Source: Chitinophagaceae bacterium DXS
GTDB lineage: Bacteria > Bacteroidota > Bacteroidia > Chitinophagales > Chitinophagaceae
Assembly: GCA_030345135.1 (NCBI GenBank)
Contig: CP128386.1
Coordinates: 1,386,621 to 1,450,620 of the forward strand
DNA: 64,000 nt
Reading direction: 5' to 3'
Translations under genes and position numbers: made by a program
Part shown: piece after piece, positions 16,107-24,515 of the stretch
Position numbering within the stretch: position 1 is the stretch's first letter
Layout of the letters: each line of letters begins with the position of its first letter
Notes under the pieces: model-generated
Database searches by the model: none
What the model was told of the DNA's origin: nothing
Seen by the model: only the letters and a program-made list of their open reading frames with translations

Positions 16107-17162
16107 CTATTCCTCACTTACCGGTTTATGCTTCACATAATTCCTCCATTTCTCAATTACCGCTTCCATGTCTTCAGCTAATGGTGATTCGAAGAACATT
16201 TCTTGTTTTGTTACAGGGTGCACAAATCCAAGTGTTTTTGCATGCAGGGCACATCTTGGACAAATAGCAAAACAGTTGTCCACAAATTGTTTGTATTTGG
16301 TATATACAGTTCCCTTTAAAATCCTGTCGCCACCATATTCCCAGTCATTAAAAAGCGTATGCCCTACATGTTTCATGTGAACACGGATCTGGTGTGTACG
16401 ACCCGTTTCAAGAATGCATTCAACAAGGGTAACATAATTCATACGCTCAAGTACCCGGTAGTGAGTAATAGCATGCTTGCCGGTTTCTCCTTCCGGATAA
16501 GCTGCAAACATTTTCCTGAAACGCTGATGGCGTGCAATATGTGCGTTGACGGTTCCTTCATCTTCCTCCATATTTCCCCACACTAATGCGACATATTTAC
16601 GTTGAACTGTGTGATTGAAAAATTGTTTGGCCAGACTGGCTGCGGCTTCTGCTGTTTTAGCCAGCACAATTAAACCGGTTGTGTTTTTGTCTATGCGATG
16701 CACCAGTCCATAGCGGGGCAGTTCATCTTCGTTAATTGACGGGTTTTGTTGCAGTAAATGGAATGCAACACCGTTCAGCAATGTACCTGTATAATTTCCA
16801 ACGCCGGGATGTACCACCATATTGGCAGGCTTGTTGATCACCATCACCGCATCATCTTCATAAACTATATTGAGTGGAATGTTTTCAGGTTTAACATCCG
16901 TAGTTTCCGGGTTAATATAGCTCATCAGGATTATTTCATCGCCCGGTTTAACCTTGTAGTTGCTTTTCTCCTGTTTGCCATTTACTGTGAGAAAGCCTGC
17001 TTCAATAGCATTCTGGATCTTATTTCTACTGGCATTTTCAAGCCGCATCTGAACCCATTTGTCAATACGCATAGGTTCCTGTCCCTTATCCACATAAAAC
17101 GATTTTCGCTCATACAGCTCTTCAGGCTGATCATCATTCATTATTTCCTGATCGGTGTTCAT
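16107..17162 (-). CDS. 23S rRNA pseudouridine synthase, RluD family
   Basis: The 351-residue enzyme has an N-terminal S4 RNA-binding domain (MRIDKWVQMRLENASRNKI, about residues 29-47) and the RluA/RluD catalytic motif HRIDKNTTGLIVLAK with the catalytic Asp. GRTHQIRVHMKHVGH is also typical. It probably isomerises uridines in helix 69 of 23S rRNA. The ATG at 17162 is preferred; the longer frame translates heptad repeat DNA. A second possible start is 17141. Confidence 0.9.
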   Translation of the reverse strand: MNTDQEIMNDDQPEELYERKSFYVDKGQEPMRIDKWVQMRLENASRNKIQNAIEAGFLTVNGKQEKSNYKVKPGDEIILMSYINPETTDVKPENIPLNIVYEDDAVMVINKPANMVVHPGVGNYTGTLLNGVAFHLLQQNPSINEDELPRYGLVHRIDKNTTGLIVLAKTAEAAASLAKQFFNHTVQRKYVALVWGNMEEDEGTVNAHIARHQRFRKMFAAYPEGETGKHAITHYRVLERMNYVTLVECILETGRTHQIRVHMKHVGHTLFNDWEYGGDRILKGTVYTKYKQFVDNCFAICPRCALHAKTLGFVHPVTKQEMFFESPLAEDMEAVIEKWRNYVKHKPVSEE

Positions 17163-17195
17163 ATCAGGCAAAAATAAGCAGAAAGGTGGAAGGGG

Positions 17196-17288
17196 AAAGC
17201 TTAAAGCCCAAAGCTTAAAGCCTAAAGCAATGAGCCTTTGACTGACTCCGGCATTTTCAATTGTCAATTTTCAATTCTCAATTAACTA
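17196..17288. repeat. Two heptad blocks in the rluD-lipB divergent spacer
   Basis: The first block (17196-17237) is AAAGCTT, AAAGCCC, AAAGCTT, AAAGCCT, AAAGCAA, TGAGCCT. The second (17254-17281) is TTTTCAA, TTGTCAA, TTTTCAA, TTCTCAA. The second block leads directly into the lipB -7 element, so this spacer must also hold both promoters. Confidence 0.8.
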
Positions 17289-17294
17289 AATTTG
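17287..17294 (+). promoter_or_regulatory. -7 promoter element of lipB (TAAATTTG)
   Basis: TAAATTTG matches TAnnTTTG exactly and ends four bases before the lipB ATG at 17299. Transcription would begin at or very near the start codon, giving a leaderless mRNA. A clear -33 TTTG is not obvious because the upstream DNA is repeat. Confidence 0.6.
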
Positions 17295-17298
17295 CAAA

Positions 17299-17994
17299 AT
17301 GAGCAAAAAAGTAGTGTTTAAAGATCTGGGTGCGCAATCTTATAAAGAGGTATGGGATTACCAGGAGCAGTTGCTGAAAGAAAGTGTTAATCTGAAATCT
17401 CCGTCAAATACAGGCGAAACACCTTTACCGGTTAACTATTTTTTATTTGTGGAGCATTCCCCGGTTTATACGCTTGGCAAAAGCGGAAAACCTGAACATG
17501 TATTGATTAACGAGCATGAGCGCGAGGAAAAAGGCATAGAATATTTCCATATAAACAGGGGAGGAGACATCACTTTCCACGGGCCGGGACAATTGGTAGG
17601 CTATCCAATTCTTGATCTGGATCAATTCCGTACCGATCTTGGCTGGTATTTACGCAGCCTGGAAGAGGTAATCATCATGACCATTGCAGAATATGGTTTA
17701 AAGGGCGATCGCAGCCCGGGAGAAACAGGTGTTTGGCTTGATCCCGACTTAAAAGGCAAAGAACGTAAGATCTGTGCAATGGGAATAAAAAGCTCCCGTT
17801 GGGTTACGATGCATGGCTTTGCGCTGAATGTTAATACCGATCTTTCTTATTTTAATCATATTATTCCATGCGGCATACAGAATAAGCAGGTGACCTCAAT
17901 CGAAAAAGAATTGGGTCATCCTGTTTCAATGGAGGAAGTAAAGGAAAAACTTAAACGCAATTTCGAGAAGGTGTTCGAAGTCGAACTGGTTTAG
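17299..17994 (+). CDS. lipB: Lipoyl(octanoyl) transferase
   Basis: LipB moves octanoyl groups from acyl carrier protein to lipoyl domains of 2-oxoacid dehydrogenases and GcvH. The 231-residue protein shows HINRGGDITFHGPGQLVGYP (about residues 78-97), KICAMGIKSSRWVTMHGFAL (about 155-174) and the catalytic Cys in FNHIIPCGI (about 190-198). No lipA is in the window. Confidence 0.93.
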   Translation: MSKKVVFKDLGAQSYKEVWDYQEQLLKESVNLKSPSNTGETPLPVNYFLFVEHSPVYTLGKSGKPEHVLINEHEREEKGIEYFHINRGGDITFHGPGQLVGYPILDLDQFRTDLGWYLRSLEEVIIMTIAEYGLKGDRSPGETGVWLDPDLKGKERKICAMGIKSSRWVTMHGFALNVNTDLSYFNHIIPCGIQNKQVTSIEKELGHPVSMEEVKEKLKRNFEKVFEVELV

Positions 17995-18077
17995 GTTTCA
18001 GGTATCAGGTATCAGGTATCAGGTATCAGGTATCAGGTAACAGGTGTGAGGCTAGAGGTGTAAGGTGTAATGTAAGG
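17995..18077. repeat. GGTATCA heptad tandem array after lipB
   Basis: Starting straight after the lipB stop, GGTATCA occurs five times without error (18001-18035). It then decays in phase through GGTAACA, GGTGTGA, GGCTAGA, GGTGTAA and GGTGTAA to 18070. It is the cleanest heptad array of the window and could vary in copy number. Confidence 0.9.
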
Positions 18078-18109
18078 CATAGGCACGCTATACTTTGTAA
18101 ATTGTACTT

Positions 18110-18245
18110 CGTATTTGACATCGTGCATCTAGTACTCTAAATTCTTCACATCATATATTCTCTCACGCTGTTGCACCTATGTACTTCGTAAATCGTACTT
18201 CGTACTTATACATCATACATCATACATCGTACATCTAACATTGAA
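18110..18245. repeat. Degenerate heptad repeat (ACATCGT/ACTTCGT type)
   Basis: Words such as ACTTCGT, AAATCGT, ACTTCGT and ACATCAT, ACATCAT, ACATCGT, ACATCTA follow with a 7-nt step. Together with the GGTATCA array they fill the whole 266-bp spacer between the converging lipB and the secreted protein gene; no gene is seen there. Confidence 0.75.
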
Positions 18246-18260
18246 TGACACCGTACATTG

Positions 18261-19067
18261 TTAGAATTCTCTCTGTAAATAAAACTTATTCTTCTCCTTT
18301 AATCTGTCATTCTCATACAGTTCAAAGTAGAACCATCCGGAATGAAGAAAATTTGCTTTGTCAAGTGTAAGATCGCTTTGCGCGAGATGATGGATGGTGA
18401 ACAATTCATGGAATGAATCGTCAAAGAAGACGATTTTATATTTATTGTTCGTTGCGTCAGGGATATTGATGTAAATATTCCCTTCCTTGTTGGTGAAGAT
18501 ATATCTTGACGGCACAAATACTTCGCCGCGGGAAACATACGGACGAACCATAATGGTGCTGTCGTTGATAAAGAAGAGACTATCCTGGGTCTGGTATACG
18601 ATGGAGTCTTTGAATTGTTTATATTTTTCGTAAGGAACAACAGCATAAACTTTATCCCGCACCTGGATAGTGACGTTTTTGTTCATAGCCATCTTATCAT
18701 CCGCCTGCTGTTCAACGAAGCCCATTCCGGATCTTTTTGGTTTTGTGAAATAGTATGCTCCGCCATTCAGCACATAAAAAATCCGGTAATACATTCTCCC
18801 GTTCAGATTGGATGGATCGATAAATCCATTTTCCGGAAGCTCCGGCGAGGGCGTAGAAAAAACAGTACGGAAATTGCGCAAACTGTCATAAGAGCGCTGA
18901 ACATTTATTTGTACGAGAGCGTCTCCATAGGGGTTTTGCCAACTAACACGGATTCGGTTTTGCCCTAAATTTTCTGCTTTAAACACGAAGCTGGTGTCTT
19001 GCTGCGCGAATGAAGAATAAGCCGAAAAAAGTATAAGAGCAAATAACAAGACCTTTCTAAACATCAT
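18261..19067 (-). CDS. Secreted protein of unknown function
   Basis: A signal peptide is clear (FRKVLLFALILFSAYSSFA, cleaved before QQD). The mature part of roughly 245 residues starts with a fibronectin III-like segment (NRIRVSWQNPYGDALVQINV) and has several beta-rich stretches; no catalytic motif is seen. It is probably exported to the periplasm or surface. A -7 element TATATTTG (reverse strand, 19093 to 19086) lies about 19 bp upstream. Confidence 0.7.
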   Translation of the reverse strand: MMFRKVLLFALILFSAYSSFAQQDTSFVFKAENLGQNRIRVSWQNPYGDALVQINVQRSYDSLRNFRTVFSTPSPELPENGFIDPSNLNGRMYYRIFYVLNGGAYYFTKPKRSGMGFVEQQADDKMAMNKNVTIQVRDKVYAVVPYEKYKQFKDSIVYQTQDSLFFINDSTIMVRPYVSRGEVFVPSRYIFTNKEGNIYINIPDATNNKYKIVFFDDSFHELFTIHHLAQSDLTLDKANFLHSGWFYFELYENDRLKEKNKFYLQREF

Positions 19068-19085
19068 TCAAAAAAAAATTGTAGA

Positions 19086-19093
19086 CAAATATA
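19086..19093 (-). promoter_or_regulatory. -7 promoter element (TATATTTG) of the secreted protein gene
   Basis: On the reverse strand TATATTTG fits TAnnTTTG and stands about 19 bases before the ATG at 19067. No good -33 TTTG is seen at the right spacing. Confidence 0.5.
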
Positions 19094-19103
19094 ACAGACT
19101 TGA

Positions 19104-20003
19104 TTATAAAAACGGCAACACACCCGGCCTTAATGATAAATTACCCTGCAGCCCTCCACAATGCACTGTGAGCACTTTTGAGCCTTGCGGAATAATATGT
19201 TTTGTTATCATATCTTTTATAGCATATAACGCTTTAGAAGTATATACAATATCAGTGGGAAACCTGTGTTCGGTCCATATATCCCTCATAAAATTTAATA
19301 ATTCTTCCGGATGTTTTGCATAGCCGCCGAAGTGATAATCGTATACAATTTTAAACGGATGGTGCTTGTCCGGTAATATTGCCCGGACCTCATCTTCTAT
19401 GCTGAAATTGTTTTTCAGGACACTTACGCCTATTACCTGTTGATGTGGGAAAGATGCGGTTATTAGTCCGGCCAACATGGTACCTGTGCCTACTGCACAA
19501 ACAATATGTGTGTAACTGGCAAGATCATTCGCGAAGGATAATATCTCGGCTGCACCCTTTACACCAACCGGTCCGTAGCCACCTTCACTGATCCAGTAAA
19601 CACCGGGGAAGTCCGGTTTGATCTTTTCTGCATTGTTATATTCTTCCCGGCTTACAAAATGCAGATGCATGCCAAGTTCTTCGGCATCACGGAGCGTGTG
19701 GGACAGTTGTTTTGGCCGTTCGCCTCTTATTACGCCAATACACCTAAGGCCAATTGCCTGCGCCGCATAGGCTGTAGCTATGATATGGTTGGAATAAGCT
19801 CCTCCGAAAGTGCCGATTGTTTGGGCGTTCTGACTTACGGCTTCCTCCAGGTAGTATTTTAGTTTGAACCATTTATTGCCACTAACTACCGGGTGAATTT
19901 TGTCGATGCGCAGAATGTCCAGCCTTGTGTTGTTGGCTTTCAGCCAATCAGCATCAAACGTTTGCGTGTTTATTGAACTAAAATGCAATATATCTTTCAG
20001 CAT
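19104..20003 (-). CDS. PLP-dependent ACC deaminase/D-cysteine desulfhydrase family enzyme
   Basis: The 299-residue protein has the PLP lysine region HPVVSGNKWFKLKYYLEEA (about residues 24-42) and the cofactor loop GTFGGAYSNHIIATAYAAQA. The family covers 1-aminocyclopropane-1-carboxylate deaminase and D-cysteine desulfhydrase; in Bacteroidota the second activity or a wider D-amino acid role is more likely. The ATG at 20003 is chosen because a longer frame would overlap the divergent nucleotidyltransferase gene. Confidence 0.85.
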   Translation of the reverse strand: MLKDILHFSSINTQTFDADWLKANNTRLDILRIDKIHPVVSGNKWFKLKYYLEEAVSQNAQTIGTFGGAYSNHIIATAYAAQAIGLRCIGVIRGERPKQLSHTLRDAEELGMHLHFVSREEYNNAEKIKPDFPGVYWISEGGYGPVGVKGAAEILSFANDLASYTHIVCAVGTGTMLAGLITASFPHQQVIGVSVLKNNFSIEDEVRAILPDKHHPFKIVYDYHFGGYAKHPEELLNFMRDIWTEHRFPTDIVYTSKALYAIKDMITKHIIPQGSKVLTVHCGGLQGNLSLRPGVLPFL

Positions 20004-20093
20004 TATATTTCGGTAAGTTTTTTGTAATCGATTATTCCTTTTTGCAAAAATTGTTTTATATCCATTAGATTCGCAAAGTTTAAAAAAATAGAT

Positions 20094-20996
20094 ATGCAAG
20101 CAACACTAGTTATTCTGGCCGCAGGAATGGCCAGCAGATACGGAAGTATGAAGCAAATACAATCCTTTGGCCCTTCAGGTGAAACCATCATGGATTATTC
20201 TATTTATGATGCAATTAAAGCCGGATTCACAAAAGTTGTGTTTATAATACGTGAAGATTTTGCTGAGAACTTCAAGGCGATCTTCGAGCCCAAACTCAAA
20301 GGCAAAATTGAAACCGCTTATGTTTACCAGAAGCTGGATTCTTTTACAGGTGGAAGAGAAATTCCTGCCGACAGAGTTAAACCATGGGGTACTGCTCACG
20401 CGGTATTATGTTGCAAAGACGCGGTAACTGCTCCATTTGCAGTGATCAATGCAGATGATTTTTATGGTGCTGATGCATTTAAAAAAGCATACGAATTTTT
20501 GAAAGATAAATGTAATGACCAAACTTATGCTGTAATTGGCTATGAATTGGCAAACACATTAAGTGAGCACGGAAGTGTAAGCCGCGGTGTTATTGCTGAA
20601 AATGACAAGCAGGAGATGGTTGGCATTGACGAACGCTTGAAGATTTACAGAAGTGACGATAAAATTGTTTATGAAGATGGCGATGTGCTGACTGAATTGG
20701 CCCCTTCAACCAATGTAAGCATGAACTTTTTCTGCTTCGCTCCAAGCTATATCGCTATGTGTGAAGAAGAGTTTGGTAAATTTTTAGACGCAAACATCAA
20801 AGATCTTAAGTCTGAATTTCTGATCCCCCGCATGGCTGATCATTTCATTAAAACCGGGCAAGGCGTAATCGACATCGTTCCTACCAGTGCAAAATGGTTT
20901 GGCGTAACCTATAAAGAAGATGCTCCAATTGTTCAGGCAAGCATTGATAAGCTGATTGCTTCGGGAGAATATCCTTCAAACTTGTGGGAGAACTAA
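20094..20996 (+). CDS. Sugar-phosphate nucleotidyltransferase family protein
   Basis: The N-terminus VILAAGMASRYGSMKQIQSF (residues 6-25) is the nucleotide-binding signature of NTP transferases (G-x-G-x-R with a following K). NADDFYGADAF holds the metal-binding Asp. The 300-residue length fits a single-domain glucose-1-phosphate nucleotidyltransferase-type enzyme; sugar and nucleotide are not determined. The upstream motif TAGATTCG (20066-20073) differs from TAnnTTTG by one base. Transcription probably ends at the hairpin at 21073-21105. Confidence 0.85.
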   Translation: MQATLVILAAGMASRYGSMKQIQSFGPSGETIMDYSIYDAIKAGFTKVVFIIREDFAENFKAIFEPKLKGKIETAYVYQKLDSFTGGREIPADRVKPWGTAHAVLCCKDAVTAPFAVINADDFYGADAFKKAYEFLKDKCNDQTYAVIGYELANTLSEHGSVSRGVIAENDKQEMVGIDERLKIYRSDDKIVYEDGDVLTELAPSTNVSMNFFCFAPSYIAMCEEEFGKFLDANIKDLKSEFLIPRMADHFIKTGQGVIDIVPTSAKWFGVTYKEDAPIVQASIDKLIASGEYPSNLWEN

Positions 20997-21000
20997 TTAA

Positions 21001-21021
21001 CAATTGAAAATTGACAATTAA
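21001..21021. repeat. Short heptad repeat
   Basis: Three in-phase 7-mers, CAATTGA, AAATTGA and CAATTAA, follow the nucleotidyltransferase stop. A related block on the far side of the two terminators is at 21186-21220. Confidence 0.6.
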
Positions 21022-21072
21022 TAATGGATTGCAGTTTTCGTTTAGAATACTGAATATGTTTTTGAATAAAAG

Positions 21073-21105
21073 AGTGTGAGAAGTTGAAGTGTCTCACACT
21101 TTTTG
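21073..21105 (+). terminator. Intrinsic terminator after the nucleotidyltransferase gene
   Basis: AGTGTGAGA (21073-21081) pairs with TCTCACACT (21092-21100) around a 10-nt loop, followed by five T. Confidence 0.8.
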
Positions 21106-21144
21106 TCATTTTCATCTACAATTAGCCCTTTCTAACTATTTCAT

Positions 21145-21180
21145 AAAAAAAAGCGTGAGTAAATGACGTTCTCACGCTTT
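21145..21180 (-). terminator. Intrinsic terminator after glutamate dehydrogenase
   Basis: Read on the reverse strand, AAAGCGTGAG pairs with CTCACGCTTT (21180-21171 and 21159-21150) and is followed by a run of eight T. It faces the terminator at 21073-21105 of the converging gene. Confidence 0.82.
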
Positions 21181-21185
21181 TATCA

Positions 21186-21220
21186 TTTTCAATTTTCAAC
21201 TTTCAATTTTCAATTGATTA
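21186..21220. repeat. Heptad repeat at the 3' end of gdhA
   Basis: 7-mers TTTTCAA, TTTTCAA, CTTTCAA, TTTTCAA, TTGATTA run in phase and reach the stop codon of the dehydrogenase gene, which ends at 21218. Confidence 0.7.
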
Positions 21221-22636
21221 AGGGAAAATTCCCAATTCCGCATACGAAGTACCAACCTTGTTAATGGCTACAACATAAGCTGCAGTACGCATGTCGGGTA
21301 TTTCCGGGTTGGATTTCCAGGTGTTCATGATCTCTCTTGTAGCTTCAATCATCGTTTCTTCAAGACCACTATACACCAGGTCAACCTCATCAGGGCCATG
21401 TTCAATTAACTTCTTGTCGCTGTCATTCACTTCTTTCCCTGTAAGTGTCTCCATCTGACCAAGAATATGCTTATTCATGTTTTCAGTGAAACGTTTTTCC
21501 ATACGGCCGTAACGCACATGGCTAAGGTTTTTCAGCCATTCAAAATAAGAAACGGTAACACCGCCTGCATTAAGGTACATATCAGGAATTACAAGCGTTC
21601 CATTTTTGGCAAGGATGTCATCAGCATCTGGTGTTAGCGGACCATTAGCTGCTTCGCCTATGATCTTTGCTTTAACACGCCCGGCATTTTCGCCATTGAT
21701 TACATTTTCCAATGCAGCAGGAATCAAAATATCACATTCCATTTCTAATGCGTCACCGGTCTTGGCGAGGTTGGTAGCGCCAGGGAAATTAAGAATTGAG
21801 CCGGATGTTTTTCTGTGTTGAAAAACCTCTTCTTCGTTTAGGCCATTCTCGTTGTAAATAGCGCCTTCATATTCTGAAATAGCTACAACTTTAGCGCCGT
21901 GCTCACGGAAGAATTTGGCAGAGTGATAACCCACGTTTCCAAGTCCCTGTACAATCACACGTTTATCTTTTATACCCACTGGTAAACCGAGACGTTGCAT
22001 TACATCTGGCATGTTGCACACTTCTCTTACGCCGAAGAACACACCCAGGCCTGTAGCTTCTCTACGACCTCTTACGCCGCCCTGGGAAACGGGCTTGCCT
22101 GTGACACAACCCATTGCGTCCACTTCTCCGGGATGCATGGTAACATAAGTGTCGAGGATCCATGCCATTTCTCTTTCGCCCGTACCATAATCCGGCGCCG
22201 GAACGTCAGTGCCCGGTCCGATGAAATTCTTACGGATCAGTTCGGCAGTATATCTTCTTGTGATTTTTTGAAGTTCAAAGGCTGAGTATTTTCTCGGATT
22301 GATCTTAATACCGCCTTTACCTCCACCAAAAGGAACATTTACAATAGCGCATTTGTAGGTCATAAGGGCTGCAAGCGCCATTACTTCATCCTGGTTAACT
22401 TCGTCACTAAAGCGGATACCACCTTTACACGGCGTTTTGTGATGAGAATGCTGCACACGGTAAGCCTCTATCACTTCAATTGAGTTGTCATCTCTGCGTA
22501 CAGGGAACCTGATCTGGTAAACGGCATTGCAGGCTTTAATTTGCTCCAGTACGCCCGATTCCCAACTAGTGAACTTTGCTGCCTTATCAAAGCTTCTTGT
22601 GACGCTGTCAAAAAAGCTGTAATTCTGCTCAGACAT
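21218..22636 (-). CDS. gdhA: Glutamate dehydrogenase (Glu/Leu/Phe/Val dehydrogenase family)
   Basis: The 472-residue enzyme interconverts glutamate and 2-oxoglutarate plus ammonia. Catalytic and substrate motifs are present: [20 protein letters not shown] (about residues 81-100) and [14 protein letters not shown] with the catalytic lysines, then [11 protein letters not shown]. The nucleotide domain has [14 protein letters not shown]. The length and the PCKGGIRF type place it with NAD- or dual-specific GDHs. The roughly 150-bp spacer to the CcmD-like gene suggests its own promoter. Confidence 0.92.
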   Translation of the reverse strand: MSEQNYSFFDSVTRSFDKAAKFTSWESGVLEQIKACNAVYQIRFPVRRDDNSIEVIEAYRVQHSHHKTPCKGGIRFSDEVNQDEVMALAALMTYKCAIVNVPFGGGKGGIKINPRKYSAFELQKITRRYTAELIRKNFIGPGTDVPAPDYGTGEREMAWILDTYVTMHPGEVDAMGCVTGKPVSQGGVRGRREATGLGVFFGVREVCNMPDVMQRLGLPVGIKDKRVIVQGLGNVGYHSAKFFREHGAKVVAISEYEGAIYNENGLNEEEVFQHRKTSGSILNFPGATNLAKTGDALEMECDILIPAALENVINGENAGRVKAKIIGEAANGPLTPDADDILAKNGTLVIPDMYLNAGGVTVSYFEWLKNLSHVRYGRMEKRFTENMNKHILGQMETLTGKEVNDSDKKLIEHGPDEVDLVYSGLEETMIEATREIMNTWKSNPEIPDMRTAAYVVAINKVGTSYAELGIFP

Positions 22637-22787
22637 AAAATTGATTTTTTAGTAGTGAGTTATGAGTTGAGGAGTTGAAAAATGGCTATTTATAAATACT
22701 CCATACGAGGAGAACAAGAAAAATATTTAGCTAGACGTTATCTGTAATGAGCGGTAGTAGAACGTTAGCAAGCAATCGATTATTTGG

Positions 22788-23024
22788 CTAGGGTTTCGTT
22801 TTATTGTCTTTTTCCAGGCGGCTGATTTTTTTATCAAGATTAAACAGGTAAATAAAAATGCCAAGTACAATTACCACAACAACTGCAATTACCACGTAAA
22901 TTTTACCATTGCTTCGCATAACGTCGGCAGAAGGGGCTGTTTGTGCGTTGGCAAAAGAATGCATCATACAAAGTATGATTAACATTGCGATAGAAGAAAG
23001 CTTATTCATCCGTAAATTTTTCAT
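22788..23024 (-). CDS. CcmD-family small membrane protein
   Basis: The 78-residue protein has a signal-like N-terminus (LSSIAMLIILCMMHSFANA), a single membrane segment (IYVVIAVVVVIVLGIFIYLF) and a charged cytoplasmic tail (NLDKKISRLEKDNK). This is the layout of CcmD-like proteins that stabilise the haem-handling CcmC/CcsA complex. It directly follows ccsA. Starts at 23024 or 23009 are both possible. Confidence 0.75.
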   Translation of the reverse strand: MKNLRMNKLSSIAMLIILCMMHSFANAQTAPSADVMRSNGKIYVVIAVVVVIVLGIFIYLFNLDKKISRLEKDNKTKP

Positions 23025-23088
23025 TTTTTGGTGAGTATTCATTAAGTCCTGCAACATGTTAATATGTTGCCAGGACAAGTTGGTTAGA

Positions 23089-23766
23089 TTAGTTCATTGA
23101 TGTTTTATGTACCAAAACACTTACCCTTGCTCTTAGTGTAGCAATCCAAACGCCCAGCAAAGTCCAGCCGATGATCGCAGGATAGAACACCAGGCGCATG
23201 GCAGGGTCAAGGTCGCCGCTGTTCAGTCCCGGATTGCCCTCACTTCCTTGTCCGCCAGGGTGCAGCGATTCTGTCAATCTCGGCAATATCCATATTGTTG
23301 GGAATAACATACAAAAAGCAAAAATGTTATAGACCGCACTAATGCGAGCTCTCTTTTCTTCGTCATTAAACGAACCTCTCAAAACAAAATAGGCGAAATA
23401 AATGAGTAGCGCTATAGCTGCGCCATTTTGCTTAGGATCACCGCTCCATGGCGCACCCCATTGATAGTTTGCCCATATTGCACCGGTAACAATTCCTAAA
23501 GCCCCGAAGAGTGTTCCAACGGCTGCAAAAGCACTTGATTTGATATCATTGATTGCTTCGCCATTCCTGAGGAACTTAACTGCATATACGACTGAAGTAC
23601 CCAGCAATATCATCATTCCAAACCACATGGGAACGTGGAAAAACATGTTCCGGATTGACTCCTGCATACGGTCGTCCAGTTTTGGGATTTTTACCAGGAA
23701 TCCGTTAATGCTTGTATATATAAGCAGGATGAATGCCAATATTTTCCACCAGGCTTGTTTGATCAT
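23089..23766 (-). CDS. ccsA: Cytochrome c biogenesis protein CcmC/CcsA
   Basis: The 225-residue protein has six membrane segments and the haem-binding WWD-type domain (GAIWANYQWGAPWSGDPKQ, about residues 96-114) flanked by histidines (FFHVPMWFGMM; LTESLHPGG). It takes part in moving haem to apocytochromes c. This fits the two c-type cytochromes of the nos cluster at 50.7-51.9 kb. In related genomes ccmB normally lies directly upstream; here a tandem repeat array separates them. Confidence 0.9.
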   Translation of the reverse strand: MIKQAWWKILAFILLIYTSINGFLVKIPKLDDRMQESIRNMFFHVPMWFGMMILLGTSVVYAVKFLRNGEAINDIKSSAFAAVGTLFGALGIVTGAIWANYQWGAPWSGDPKQNGAAIALLIYFAYFVLRGSFNDEEKRARISAVYNIFAFCMLFPTIWILPRLTESLHPGGQGSEGNPGLNSGDLDPAMRLVFYPAIIGWTLLGVWIATLRARVSVLVHKTSMN

Positions 23767-23810
23767 AATTTGAATTTTACACGTTCAGTAACTTGAACCA
23801 TTGTGCGGGG

Positions 23811-23838
23811 CAAAATTAGGGGAAAGGAGTATTGCAAA
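23811..23838 (-). promoter_or_regulatory. Promoter of ccsA: TTTG, 16 nt, TAATTTTG
   Basis: On the reverse strand TTTG (23838-23835) is followed after 16 nt by TAATTTTG (23818-23811), about 45 bp before the ccsA start. It means ccsA need not rely on read-through from ccmB across the repeat array. Confidence 0.6.
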
Positions 23839-23890
23839 CATGCGTTAGTTTTAAATTTTTTGTTGAAACAAAAAATAGTGAGTAGTCATA

Positions 23891-23939
23891 GTTAATAGCC
23901 AATGGTCAATAGTCAATGGTCAATAGTGAAAGGTGCGGC
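23891..23939. repeat. Heptad repeat (GTCAATA/GTGAAAG type)
   Basis: Seven in-phase 7-mers: GTTAATA, GCCAATG, GTCAATA, GTCAATG, GTCAATA, GTGAAAG, GTGCGGC. The same word order, ending in GTGAAAG/A and GTGCGGC, recurs at 43128-43162, and related forms at 32849 and 62699. Confidence 0.85.
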
Positions 23940-24004
23940 ATCAGAAACTTCAGTCGAACCCGTTCATTTTTGAAGATCTTATAACTTATAGTTTACAAAC
24001 AACT

Positions 24005-24515
24005 TAACCCTTTAAGCTTTTCCCCTCCGCTTCAAAAAACGTATAACGTACTACTTACAACGTATCACCACTTTTAAGCTTTAGGCTCTGAGCTTTAAGC
24101 TTTTCCCCTCCGCTTCAAAAAGCGTATAACGTACAACTCACAACGTACAATCAGTTCTAAGCTTTAGGCACTGAGCTTTAAGCTTTCCCCATCCGCTTCA
24201 AAAAACGTATAACGTACTACTTACAACGTATCACCAGTTTTAAGCTTTAGGCTCTGAGCTTTAAGCTTTTCCCCCTCCGCTTCAAAAAACGTATAACGTA
24301 CAACTCACAACGTACAACCAGTTCTTAGCTTTAGGCTCTGAGCTTTAAGCTTTTCCCCTCCGCTTCAAAAAACGTATAACGTACTACTTACAACGTATCA
24401 CCAGTTTTAGGCTTTAAGCTCTGAGCTTTAAGCTTTTCCCCTCCGCTTCAAAAAACGTATAACGTAAAACTTACAACGTATCACCAGTTTTAGGCTTTAA
24501 GCTTTGAGCTTTAAA
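24005..24515. repeat. 83-bp tandem repeat array between ccmB and ccsA
   Basis: The landmark CCGCTTCAAAAA recurs with its TTCAAAA part starting at 24031, 24114, 24197, 24281, 24364 and 24447, so the steps are 83, 83, 84, 83 and 83. Two unit types alternate: one has CTACTTACAACGTATCACCA, the other CAACTCACAACGTACAA. The order is A, B, A, B, A, then an A variant. Within a unit the sequence itself steps in 7-mers (ACGTATA, ACGTACT, ACTTACA, ACGTATC). No spacer-like unique DNA is present, so it is not a CRISPR. With its flanks it fills the 750-bp gap 23767-24515. Confidence 0.93.

Noticed and set aside
24005-24515. CRISPR array
   Set aside because: Units are 83 bp and contiguous with no unique spacers, and no cas genes are present.
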